From SVFI01 sp045546735 (GTDB lineage Bacteria; Bacillota; Clostridia; Lachnospirales; Lachnospiraceae): a DNA stretch of 64,000 bases. The notes beneath the pieces were generated by a model. That model did no database searches and was not told the DNA's origin. It worked only from the letters and a program-made list of their open reading frames with translations. Location of the stretch: positions 1 to 64,000 of the forward strand of contig JAZQDJ010000120.1 of NCBI GenBank assembly GCA_045546735.1. Reading direction: 5' to 3'. Positions 1 to 7,339 of this stretch are shown one piece after another (positions within the stretch are counted from its first letter, which is position 1; each line of letters starts with the position of its first letter). Made by a program: the position numbers and the translations under genes.

Positions 1-149
1 AAAGAACCTTGATAACTTTCAATGGTTTTATAACTTCTACCATCTGCCTTTTTTTCTGTTATAAATTCTTCCATTATGTCTTTCACAAGTAAGTCTGCGT
101 CTAATGAAGCTACTACTTTCTTTCTTTTTCTTACACTAGGACTTGCCAT
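1..149 (-). CDS. Tyrosine recombinase/integrase, N-terminal fragment (runs off the left edge)
   Basis: Reading leftwards from an ATG at 149, 49 codons are open to the window edge. The start is preceded by a strong AACAGGAGG ribosome binding site at about 156-163. The visible protein begins with a basic stretch (MASPSVRKRKK). It continues into EEFITEKKADGRSYKTIES, which fits the helical SAM-like core-binding domain at the N-terminus of tyrosine recombinases. The catalytic Arg-His-Tyr domain would lie outside the window, so the family call is an inference. Its position, about 145 bases past the 3' end of a tRNA gene and reading away from it, is the classic place for the integrase of a tRNA-targeting prophage or conjugative element. 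It could instead be another short DNA-binding protein. Confidence 0.6.
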   Translation of the reverse strand, partial: MASPSVRKRKKVVASLDADLLVKDIMEEFITEKKADGRSYKTIESYQGS

Positions 150-165
150 TTCTATTCCTCCTGTT

Positions 166-241
166 CTAAAAAATCAAGTTACAAAATCAGAGTAACAGTT
201 TTAGATACCCTGATTTTACCACATTTACCTAAAAAATCAAG
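166..241. repeat. Repeated 13-bp motif upstream of the integrase, candidate recombinase or repressor sites
   Basis: CTAAAAAATCAAG occurs at 166-178 and again at 229-241. Related AAAATCAG/CTGATTTTA half-sites lie between them (about 184-190 and 209-217). Closely spaced repeats between an integrase gene and its tRNA target commonly serve as arm-type integrase sites or as an operator over the int promoter. Only the repetition is seen directly; the role is inferred. Confidence 0.4.
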
Positions 242-293
242 GGAATATAAAAAAGCCGCAACCCCGCATAAATGCTAAGATTACGACCTTAAG

Positions 294-366
294 TGCGCGG
301 TCAGGGGCTCGAACCCTGGACACCCTGATTAAGAGTCAGGTGCTCTACCAACTGAGCTAATCGCGC
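294..366 (-). tRNA. tRNA-Lys (anticodon CUU)
   Basis: A 73-base cloverleaf reads on the minus strand. It has a 7-bp acceptor arm beginning GCGCGAT, D arm GCTC/GAGC, anticodon stem CCTGA/TCAGG with loop CTCTTAA (anticodon CTT, Lys), and T arm CAGGG/CCCTG around TTCGAAC. The acceptor arm has an A-C mismatch at position 6:67 because the 3' strand reads ACCGCGC. No CCA is encoded after the discriminator A; the next bases are CTT. Both oddities sit in the 3' half facing the integrase gene, as expected if element integration replaced the end of the tRNA gene. Other positions look canonical, so the tRNA may still work. Confidence 0.93.
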
Positions 367-399
367 ATGCGATATTCATTTATTTACAACGCAAGAGTT

Positions 400-428
400 A
401 TTATAGTATAATGAAACGGAGTTTGCAA
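400..428 (-). promoter_or_regulatory. Sigma-A promoter of tRNA-Lys
   Basis: On the minus strand, TTGCAA (428-423) is followed after exactly 17 bases by TATAAT (405-400). This ends about 34 bases before the tRNA 5' end and matches the vegetative consensus closely. Confidence 0.75.
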
Positions 429-476
429 GCACTTTTTTTATTTTTATAAATTGGAGATGAAAGGCGGAGCATTATT

Positions 477-1238
477 TTGATAGATTCACATGCACATTAT
501 GATGATGAAGCGTTCGATCAGGATAGGGAAGAGCTTCTTTCTTCTGTTTTTGAAAGCGGAATCCGAAAGATTATCAATGTCGGGGCAAGTATGGAAAGTT
601 GTAAAACAACGCTTGCTTTGACAGAAAAATATAAGCACATCTATGCAGCGCTCGGAGTTCATCCTTCGGATACGGCAAATCTTACGGAAGAAGATATGGA
701 ATGGCTTTTTGAAAAGAGCCGGCTTTCTAAGGTGGTTGCCATCGGGGAGATAGGACTTGATTATTATTGGGATACACCGAATCGGGAAATACAGAAAAAA
801 TGGTTTCGAAGACAACTTGCGCTGGCAAAGGAAGTGGGTCTTCCGGTTGTGATTCATTCAAGGGATGCAGCAGCGGACACAATTTCTATTATGAAAGAAT
901 GCGGGGCTGATACGATTCCCGGAGTGATTCATTGTTATTCTTATACGAAGGAATCCGCGAGAGAATTTTTAGATATGGGTTATTCATTTGGAATCGGCGG
1001 AGTTCTTACTTTTAAAAATGCAAAGAAATTAAAAGAAGCGGTGGCATATATTCCGATGGACAAACTTTTGCTTGAAACGGATTGTCCTTATCTTTCACCG
1101 GAACCGAACCGCGGCAAGAGAAATTCATCGCTCAATATTCCTTATGTTGTGCAGGTGATGGCACAGATAAAGGGAATCAGTGAGGAGGAAGTCATCCGTA
1201 TTACGAGTGAGAATACGGAGAAACTTTTCCATATATAA
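477..1238 (+). CDS. tatD: TatD-family metal-dependent hydrolase (DNase)
   Basis: This 253-residue protein has the TatD TIM-barrel length and all its metal-site motifs: H5-x-H7 in SHAH, E91 in AIGEIGLDYYW, H127 in VIHSRD, H152 in VIHCYS and D202 in LETDCPYLSPEP. The family consists of cytoplasmic Mg-dependent 3'-5' exonucleases active on DNA and RNA and linked to repair. The start is a TTG at 477, placed 7 bases after AGGCGGAG; no in-frame ATG lies nearby. rsmA follows 18 bases downstream and is probably co-transcribed. In many Firmicutes the RNase M5 gene rnmV sits between tatD and rsmA; it is absent here. Confidence 0.93.
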   Translation: MIDSHAHYDDEAFDQDREELLSSVFESGIRKIINVGASMESCKTTLALTEKYKHIYAALGVHPSDTANLTEEDMEWLFEKSRLSKVVAIGEIGLDYYWDTPNREIQKKWFRRQLALAKEVGLPVVIHSRDAAADTISIMKECGADTIPGVIHCYSYTKESAREFLDMGYSFGIGGVLTFKNAKKLKEAVAYIPMDKLLLETDCPYLSPEPNRGKRNSSLNIPYVVQVMAQIKGISEEEVIRITSENTEKLFHI

Positions 1239-1256
1239 TAAAGAAGGAAGTAAAAT

Positions 1257-2105
1257 ATGGCATATTTAGGAAACCCTTCGGGGACAATCGAAGTGTTACA
1301 GAAATATAATTTTAATTTTCAGAAAAAATTCGGACAGAATTTTCTGATTGATCCGCATGTACTTGATAAAATTATTGATGCGGCAGAGATTACAAAAGAC
1401 GATTGTGTGCTTGAAATTGGACCGGGAATCGGAACAATGACGCAGTATTTGGCAGAAAATGCACGCGAAGTTATTGCGGTTGAAATTGATAAAAATTTGA
1501 TACCGATTTTGGAAGATACGCTTTCTTCCTATAATAATGTGACTGTAATTAATGAAGATATTTTAAAAGTCGATATTGCAAAGATTGTCGATGAGAAAAA
1601 TGACGGAAAACCGATAAAGGTTGTGGCAAATTTACCTTATTATATTACAACACCGATTATTATGGGTTTGTTTGAAAGCCATGTTCCTCTTAAGAGTATC
1701 ACGATTATGGTTCAAAAAGAGGTGGCTGACCGTATGAAGGTCGGACCCGGAACAAAAGATTACGGAGCACTTTCTTTAGCTGTGCAGTATTATGCCAAGC
1801 CTGAGATTGTGGCGAATGTTCCGCCGAATTGTTTTATTCCGAGGCCAAATGTCGGAAGTGCGGTAATACGTTTGACAAGATATGAAGAGCCACCGGTTCA
1901 GGTAGAAAATGAGCGCCGTATGTTCCATATTATCCGCGCAAGTTTTAACCAGAGAAGAAAAACACTTGTCAATGGTTTGGTAAATGGTGGAATTGCAAAA
2001 AAAGAAGAGGTTTTGGAGGCGCTTGAAAAGATGGATTTGTCCCCGTCAGTCAGGGGAGAAGCTTTATCTCTTTCTGAATTTGCAAAATTATCAAATATTC
2101 TATAA
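1257..2105 (+). CDS. rsmA: 16S rRNA (adenine1518/1519-N6)-dimethyltransferase
   Basis: The 282-residue length matches RsmA/KsgA, which dimethylates two adjacent adenines in the 3' terminal hairpin of 16S rRNA using S-adenosylmethionine. The SAM-binding motif EIGPGIG is at residues 53-59, with an acidic ribose-binding position in AVEID. The catalytic NLPYY motif is at 125-129. The N-terminal QNFLID signature and the C-terminal helical region with FNQRRKTL are also present. It starts with ATG behind AAGAAGGAAG and lies 18 bases after tatD. A promoter for the next gene follows the stop codon. Confidence 0.97.
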   Translation: MAYLGNPSGTIEVLQKYNFNFQKKFGQNFLIDPHVLDKIIDAAEITKDDCVLEIGPGIGTMTQYLAENAREVIAVEIDKNLIPILEDTLSSYNNVTVINEDILKVDIAKIVDEKNDGKPIKVVANLPYYITTPIIMGLFESHVPLKSITIMVQKEVADRMKVGPGTKDYGALSLAVQYYAKPEIVANVPPNCFIPRPNVGSAVIRLTRYEEPPVQVENERRMFHIIRASFNQRRKTLVNGLVNGGIAKKEEVLEALEKMDLSPSVRGEALSLSEFAKLSNIL

Positions 2106-2109
2106 TTTT

Positions 2110-2138
2110 TTGACTTAAGTAGTGTCGTATGTTACACT
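2110..2138 (+). promoter_or_regulatory. Sigma-A promoter for the acidic TPR/AAA-like gene
   Basis: TTGACT (2110-2115), a 17-base spacer and TACACT (2133-2138) lie just after the rsmA stop and about 60 bases before the next start codon. Confidence 0.65.
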
Positions 2139-2196
2139 AAAAAAGTATACAAAATAGGGGAAATAGTCCTTTTTTACATAGGTAGAGGTGAAAAAA

Positions 2197-5100
2197 TTGG
2201 ATAAGTATGAATACCGAATCCGGGCAGAAGAGATTAATGATTTAATCGAGAAAAAGGAGTATGCGCAAGCTGTAAAAATTGCGGATACCATTGATTGGAG
2301 GAGAGTACGCAGCGTCGTTATGCTCTGTAAAATCAGTGAACTTTACAAAATTAACAGACGTTATGAGGACAGTAAAGAGGTCCTCCTTTTAGCGTATGAA
2401 CTTCAGAGCAATTCTCGAAAGATTATTTACTCGCTTTGTGAGTTATGTATTAAACTGGATGAGATTGTTGAAGCTCTGGAATATTATAAAGAATTTATCA
2501 AAGTGGCACCGAGAGACACAGGCCGCTTTATTTTGCAGTACAGAATTTATACGGCACAGGATGTAAGTCTTGAAGAAAGAATTGCTGTGCTGGTGGAATA
2601 TCAGAGAAGAGAATATCGTGAAAAATGGATGTACGAGCTTGCATATTTGTACCACCGTATCGGACTTGAAACAAGTTGTATTGATCAGTGTGATGATATT
2701 TTTGTATGGTTCCATGAAGGAAAATATGTAATTAAGGCACTTGAGCTTAAGATGCTTCATGCACCTCTTTCACCGGAGCAGCAGGAAGTTTATAATGCCA
2801 GATTTATGGTTCAAAAACAGGAGGAAGAGCCTGTTAAATTAGAGGAAGAACAGACCGGTGCGGAAATTCCGCCGAGTCTTTCTATAGAGATTAAGTCTAT
2901 TGAAGCAACAAAGGCGAAAACAGAGGAAATTCCGAGCAAGAAAGTAAATGAACAGATAGATGAGCCGCAAGAGGTTCCTGTTGAAGATAATTATTTGCAG
3001 ATAGAGCCGGATATTTATATGCAGGAAGAGCCTGTTTATGAACCGGAAGAGGCGGAGGAATTGCCGACAGAAGAGGAAAATCAAATAGAAGAAGAGGCGG
3101 AAGTCAGCGAAGAAATGCCGATTGTTGATACATCCGGCGGTGTAGATATTCAGGTAAAGACGATAGATGTCGGAGATGAATATAATACAATGAATCTTCA
3201 GGATGAGCTTGCTAAAAATCTGGCAGAGATTTTAGCACAGGAAGATATGGAAGCATCAGATGCAACGAGAGCATTACCGGTTGATTCTATTTTTGCTGCA
3301 ACAAAAGAAATTCCGGAGGAAGTTTCGGAAGAAGCAACGGAGGAAGAATTGCCCGAAGAAGATTTTTCTTCTGTAGAAGAAATCCATGAGGTAATTGCGC
3401 AAGAGCCGGCGGAAGACTATGCAGTAGAAGAAGAAATAGTAGAAGAGCCGGAAGACTATGTAGTGGAAGAAGAAATAGTAGAAGAGCCGGAAAACTATGT
3501 AGTGGAAGAAGAAATGGTAGAAGAGCCGGAAGGCTATGCAGTGGAAGAGGAAATAGTAGAAGAGCCGGAAGATTATGCAGTGGAAGAAGAAATTGTGCAA
3601 GAACCGGAAACCGTGCCTACGATAGAGCCACTGGTCTTTAATCAAAACCAGCCATTACCGGAAGCATTGATTCAGGCAGTACAGAGTGCAGCGATGCAGG
3701 CAGCAACAGAAGCTGCAAAACAGGCAGCGGCAGAAGCTGCAAAGCAGGCAGCACAGGCAACAGCGGAAGCAATGAAAGAAATTAAGCCGGAAGAAAATGT
3801 ATCGGAAGAAGTACAAGAGCAAGAACCGGAAGAAATGGTAGAAAAGCAGATTACCGGACAGCTCAGTTTTTCTGATATTATGGCAGAATGGGAAGAAACA
3901 AAGAAAGCAAATGAAGAAAAGCATTTGCAGGAAATGAAACAGAGAGTTATGGAGCAGACAGGGCCACTTCTTTCTGATTTTGATGCAGCTGCAAGAGCAA
4001 GTGTGCAGTCGGATTTAGATATGCTCAGTCCGATGCTGGAAGTATTCCCGGAAGATAATGTAGAAGAGGTGGAAGCAGAAGTTTCTCCTGTGATGAATGC
4101 AGAAACAGAGGAAGAAGAAATGGTTTCTGCAGAAGATGCAGCAGAAGAAAAACTTGTTTCCGAAATAGAGGAAGCATTGACAGAACCTGTGGAAGAAGTT
4201 ACAGAAGAGCCGGAAGAGGAACCGGTTGAAGTAAAGCCGGAACAGGAAGACCGTCCGAGCGGTTTTAATACGGAAGAGATTATAGGCTTAGAAGAAAAGC
4301 TTATGGATGCTTTGGAAGGTCAGCATTATGATACAGCAAATCTTCAGGCAGAAGTGTTAGAAACAGAAATGTCAAAGCAGCCGGAAGTAATGGAACCGGA
4401 AACAACAAAACAGCCGGAAGTTTCGGATGCTGTGAAAATGGCAGCAGCAGCGGCGATCTCAGCAATGAATGCTGAAAAGAAGGTCGAAAAAGAGGAAGAA
4501 AAAGAAGAAGTAAAGCCGAAAGAAAACCGGATGATGGAAGTACTGAAAGGACCTCGTACTCTGACTTTGGAAGAAAAAGCTTTATTCGGAGGTATTGCCC
4601 CGAACAAAGAGATACAGGAAAAAGTAGCGGAAGTACTTGATAAAGCGTCCCTTATTCCTTATACAAACAATATTATTATTTCCGGCGAAAGAGAAACCGG
4701 AACGATGGAAACCGCGGAAAAACTTGCAAAATACTATGCACAGGCAAATCGTTCGTTCTCGGGAAAAGTTAAAAAATTCTCCAGTGAAGAATTTACCGGT
4801 AAAGACATTTTTAATATCGTAAATGAAATGCCGAACGGTATTATGATTATCGACAATGCGGGAGAAATGTCTGCCGACCTTTGCAACAAAATGATTAAGG
4901 CCGGAAATGAAATGGAAAACGGCGGAATCCTTTACATTTTGGTTGATACAGTATCGGGAATTGAGAGATTGGGAAGGACTTACACGAAGATTACGGAATA
5001 TTTTAATTTAAGAATTGATATTTCGGCGTTGGATAATGACGGTCTTGTAAAATACGGTAAGTTGTATGCAAGAGAAAAAGAATTCTCTATCGATGATATG

Positions 5101-5307
5101 GGAGTGCTTGCTTTATATAACCGTATTGAGGAAAGACAGACGAATGAACATGCTGTAACAGTAGATGAAGTAAAAGAAATTATTGATCAGGCAATTATGA
5201 AAGCAGAGAAAAAGAGTATTTCTCATTTTATGGAAACAATTCTTCAAAAAAGATTTGATAAAGAAGATATGATTGTACTGAGAGAAAAAGATTTTATGAA
5301 TGACTAG
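2197..5307 (+). CDS. Large acidic protein with N-terminal TPR-like helices and C-terminal AAA-like domain
   Basis: About 1,036 residues. Residues 1-210 form TPR-like helical repeats (for example YEDSKEVLLLAYELQ). Residues about 210-800 are low-complexity, dominated by Glu, Pro and Val, with five near-identical 13-residue repeats and an Ala/Gln-rich helix. The last 230 residues resemble an AAA-type fold, but the P-loop region reads ISGERETGTMET (about residue 826) and lacks the GxxGxGK[ST] motif. The Walker B-like strand reads GIMIIDNAGE (about 881), with Asn in place of the usual Glu. This suggests a non-hydrolysing AAA-like scaffold. A GTG at 2188 is also in frame. I prefer TTG at 2197 because GAGGTG (2185-2190) then becomes a six-base spaced ribosome binding site. 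I do not recognise a named family. glgB follows 11 bases later. Confidence 0.8.
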   Translation: MDKYEYRIRAEEINDLIEKKEYAQAVKIADTIDWRRVRSVVMLCKISELYKINRRYEDSKEVLLLAYELQSNSRKIIYSLCELCIKLDEIVEALEYYKEFIKVAPRDTGRFILQYRIYTAQDVSLEERIAVLVEYQRREYREKWMYELAYLYHRIGLETSCIDQCDDIFVWFHEGKYVIKALELKMLHAPLSPEQQEVYNARFMVQKQEEEPVKLEEEQTGAEIPPSLSIEIKSIEATKAKTEEIPSKKVNEQIDEPQEVPVEDNYLQIEPDIYMQEEPVYEPEEAEELPTEEENQIEEEAEVSEEMPIVDTSGGVDIQVKTIDVGDEYNTMNLQDELAKNLAEILAQEDMEASDATRALPVDSIFAATKEIPEEVSEEATEEELPEEDFSSVEEIHEVIAQEPAEDYAVEEEIVEEPEDYVVEEEIVEEPENYVVEEEMVEEPEGYAVEEEIVEEPEDYAVEEEIVQEPETVPTIEPLVFNQNQPLPEALIQAVQSAAMQAATEAAKQAAAEAAKQAAQATAEAMKEIKPEENVSEEVQEQEPEEMVEKQITGQLSFSDIMAEWEETKKANEEKHLQEMKQRVMEQTGPLLSDFDAAARASVQSDLDMLSPMLEVFPEDNVEEVEAEVSPVMNAETEEEEMVSAEDAAEEKLVSEIEEALTEPVEEVTEEPEEEPVEVKPEQEDRPSGFNTEEIIGLEEKLMDALEGQHYDTANLQAEVLETEMSKQPEVMEPETTKQPEVSDAVKMAAAAAISAMNAEKKVEKEEEKEEVKPKENRMMEVLKGPRTLTLEEKALFGGIAPNKEIQEKVAEVLDKASLIPYTNNIIISGERETGTMETAEKLAKYYAQANRSFSGKVKKFSSEEFTGKDIFNIVNEMPNGIMIIDNAGEMSADLCNKMIKAGNEMENGGILYILVDTVSGIERLGRTYTKITEYFNLRIDISALDNDGLVKYGKLYAREKEFSIDDMGVLALYNRIEERQTNEHAVTVDEVKEIIDQAIMKAEKKSISHFMETILQKRFDKEDMIVLREKDFMND
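3415..3609 (+). repeat. Five tandem 39-bp in-frame repeats
   Basis: Five consecutive 39-bp units encode variants of DYVVEEEIVEEPE inside the acidic linker of the TPR/AAA-like protein. Unit-to-unit differences are few, such as Ala/Val at position 3 and Asp/Asn/Gly at position 1. This points to recent expansion by slippage or recombination, and copy number probably varies between strains. Confidence 0.9.
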
Positions 5308-5318
5308 GAGAGGTAAGT

Positions 5319-7247
5319 ATGGCAGGTAGTAAAAACATGGAAAATCCAATCTTTATTACAAAGGCGGATGAGTATGTATTTGCACAGGGTAATCATTACG
5401 AGATTTACGAAAAACTCGGTGCTCACAAAACAGTAGTAGATGGTGTTGAGGGTATTTATTTTGCAGTATGGGCTCCGAACGCACAGTATGTGAATGTGAT
5501 TGGTTCTTTCAATAATTGGGATCTTTTCAAAGATAATATGCAGCGACTCGGCGACGGCGGAATATTTGCACTTTTCATTCCGGAAGCAAAAGTCGGAGAT
5601 ATGTATAAATATGTAATTACAACACCTTCCGGGGAAAAGCTTTACAAAGCCGATCCGTATGCAAATCAAGCGCAGCTTCGTCCGGATAATGCTTCTATTG
5701 TAGCAGATTTATCTGATTTTACATGGTCAGATGCGACATGGATGAAAAATCGCGAAACGACGGATTGGAATAAGAAACCGATGGCGATTTATGAGTGTCA
5801 TATCGGTTCCTGGATGAAACATCCGGTTCCGGAAAATGATGAAAAAGCAACAGGTTTCTACAATTATCGTGAGTTTGCAGACCGCTTTGTTGAGTACTGT
5901 AAAGAAATGAAATATACACATGTGGAACTGATGGGTATTGCGGAGCATCCGTTCGACGGTTCTTGGGGATATCAGGTAACAGGGTATTATGCACCGACGT
6001 CCCGTTACGGAACTCCGACAGATTTCATGTATTTAATTAATAAACTTCATAAAAACAATATCGGAGTTATTCTTGATTGGGTTCCGGCGCATTTCCCGAA
6101 AGATGATTTCGGTCTTGCGACATTTGACGGAACATGTCTTTATGAGCATCCGGATACAAGAAGAGGTGAGCATCCGGATTGGGGAACCAAGATTTTTAAT
6201 TATGCGAAAAATGAGGTTCGCAATTTCCTTATAGCAAATGCGATGTTCTGGGTAGAGAAGTTCCATGTGGACGGACTTCGTGTAGATGCGGTTGCTTCCA
6301 TGCTTTACTTAGATTATGGAAGAAGAGACGGACAGTGGCTTCCGAATGAATACGGAAACAACAAAAACCTTGATGCGATTGAGTTTTTCCGTCATTTGAA
6401 TTCGATGATGAAGAAAAGAAACCCGGGCGCTGTGATGATTGCAGAAGAATCAACAGCATGGCCGCTTGTGACAGGGGATCCTGCGGAAGGCGGACTTGGA
6501 TTTAGCTTTAAGTGGAATATGGGATGGATGCATGATTTTTGTGAATATATGAAACTTGATCCTCTGTTCCGTAAAAATAACCATTATGCTTTGACATTTG
6601 CGATGAGCTACAATGAGAGTGAAAACTACATTTTACCGCTCTCACATGATGAGGTTGTACATCTGAAATGCTCGATGCTTAATAAAATGCCGGGATTCTA
6701 TGTAGATAAATTCGCAAATCTTCGTGTCGGATATACGTATATGTTCACTCATTGCGGTAAAAAACTTCTGTTCATGGGACAGGAATTCGGACAGGATCAG
6801 GAATGGTCTGAGGCAAGAGAGCTTGAGTGGCATTATCTCGGAGATAAAGAACACAGCTCTATGAAATATTATGTGAGCAAGCTTCTTGAGATTTATAATA
6901 AATATCCTTGTATGTATGAAAACGACAACAATTGGAACGGATTTGAGTGGATTAATGCTGACAATGCAGAGGACAGCGTTTATACATATATGAGAAAATC
7001 CGAATCCGGCAGAAATAACATTTTGGTTGTTCTTAATATGACACCGATGAAGAGAGAAAATTATAAAGTCGGTGTTCCGAAAAAGAAAAAATATAAATTG
7101 CTCTTAAACAGTGATGAAGAGTGCTTTGGCGGAAACGGTACTGTAATTCCGAAAGAGATTACAGCTAAGGCGCAGGAGTGGGACGGAAAAGATTATTCCA
7201 TCACATTTGATCTTCCTGCTTACGGGGCTGCGTTATTCCTGTTCTAA
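5319..7247 (+). CDS. glgB: 1,4-alpha-glucan branching enzyme
   Basis: This 642-residue protein has an N-terminal CBM48 beta-sandwich (about residues 40-135, with VWAPNAQYVNVIGSFNNWD), a central GH13 barrel and a C-terminal beta domain. Catalytic residues are visible: nucleophile D323 in GLRVDAV, acid/base E376 in MIAEEST and transition-state D444 in LSHDEVV. The enzyme introduces alpha-1,6 branches into glycogen by cleaving and re-joining alpha-1,4 chains in the cytoplasm. ATG at 5319 follows GGAGAGG. No other glg genes are adjacent, so this is a stand-alone branching gene here, transcribed with or just after the upstream acidic protein. A rho-independent terminator follows. Confidence 0.96.
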   Translation: MAGSKNMENPIFITKADEYVFAQGNHYEIYEKLGAHKTVVDGVEGIYFAVWAPNAQYVNVIGSFNNWDLFKDNMQRLGDGGIFALFIPEAKVGDMYKYVITTPSGEKLYKADPYANQAQLRPDNASIVADLSDFTWSDATWMKNRETTDWNKKPMAIYECHIGSWMKHPVPENDEKATGFYNYREFADRFVEYCKEMKYTHVELMGIAEHPFDGSWGYQVTGYYAPTSRYGTPTDFMYLINKLHKNNIGVILDWVPAHFPKDDFGLATFDGTCLYEHPDTRRGEHPDWGTKIFNYAKNEVRNFLIANAMFWVEKFHVDGLRVDAVASMLYLDYGRRDGQWLPNEYGNNKNLDAIEFFRHLNSMMKKRNPGAVMIAEESTAWPLVTGDPAEGGLGFSFKWNMGWMHDFCEYMKLDPLFRKNNHYALTFAMSYNESENYILPLSHDEVVHLKCSMLNKMPGFYVDKFANLRVGYTYMFTHCGKKLLFMGQEFGQDQEWSEARELEWHYLGDKEHSSMKYYVSKLLEIYNKYPCMYENDNNWNGFEWINADNAEDSVYTYMRKSESGRNNILVVLNMTPMKRENYKVGVPKKKKYKLLLNSDEECFGGNGTVIPKEITAKAQEWDGKDYSITFDLPAYGAALFLF

Positions 7248-7251
7248 TGGT

Positions 7252-7278
7252 TAAGAAAACAGGCAAAAAAACCGAAAT
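7252..7278 (+). promoter_or_regulatory. Weak candidate sigma-28 (flagellar) promoter
   Basis: TAAG (7252-7255), a 15-base gap and ACCGAAAT (7271-7278) resemble the Firmicute flagellar sigma pattern TAAA-N15-GCCGATAT. The element precedes the DUF6240-flagellin operon. Its start point would fall at the terminator hairpin at 7282, which weakens the case. Confidence 0.2.
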
Positions 7279-7281
7279 AAA

Positions 7282-7311
7282 AGGTGAATGCAATTGCATT
7301 CGCCTTTTTCT
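7282..7311 (+). terminator. Rho-independent terminator after glgB
   Basis: An 11-bp stem AGGTGAATGCA/TGCATTCGCCT (7282-7305, one G-T pair) with a tiny loop is followed by a T-rich run. Confidence 0.85.
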
Positions 7312-7339
7312 TTTTATAAATAATCACAGAAGGTGACAT

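Noticed and set aside
3274..3924. Long minus-strand frames rich in Phe, Leu and Cys
   Set aside because: They are mirror images of the Glu/Gln/Ala-rich coding repeats of the acidic protein, with no ribosome binding site and biased composition.
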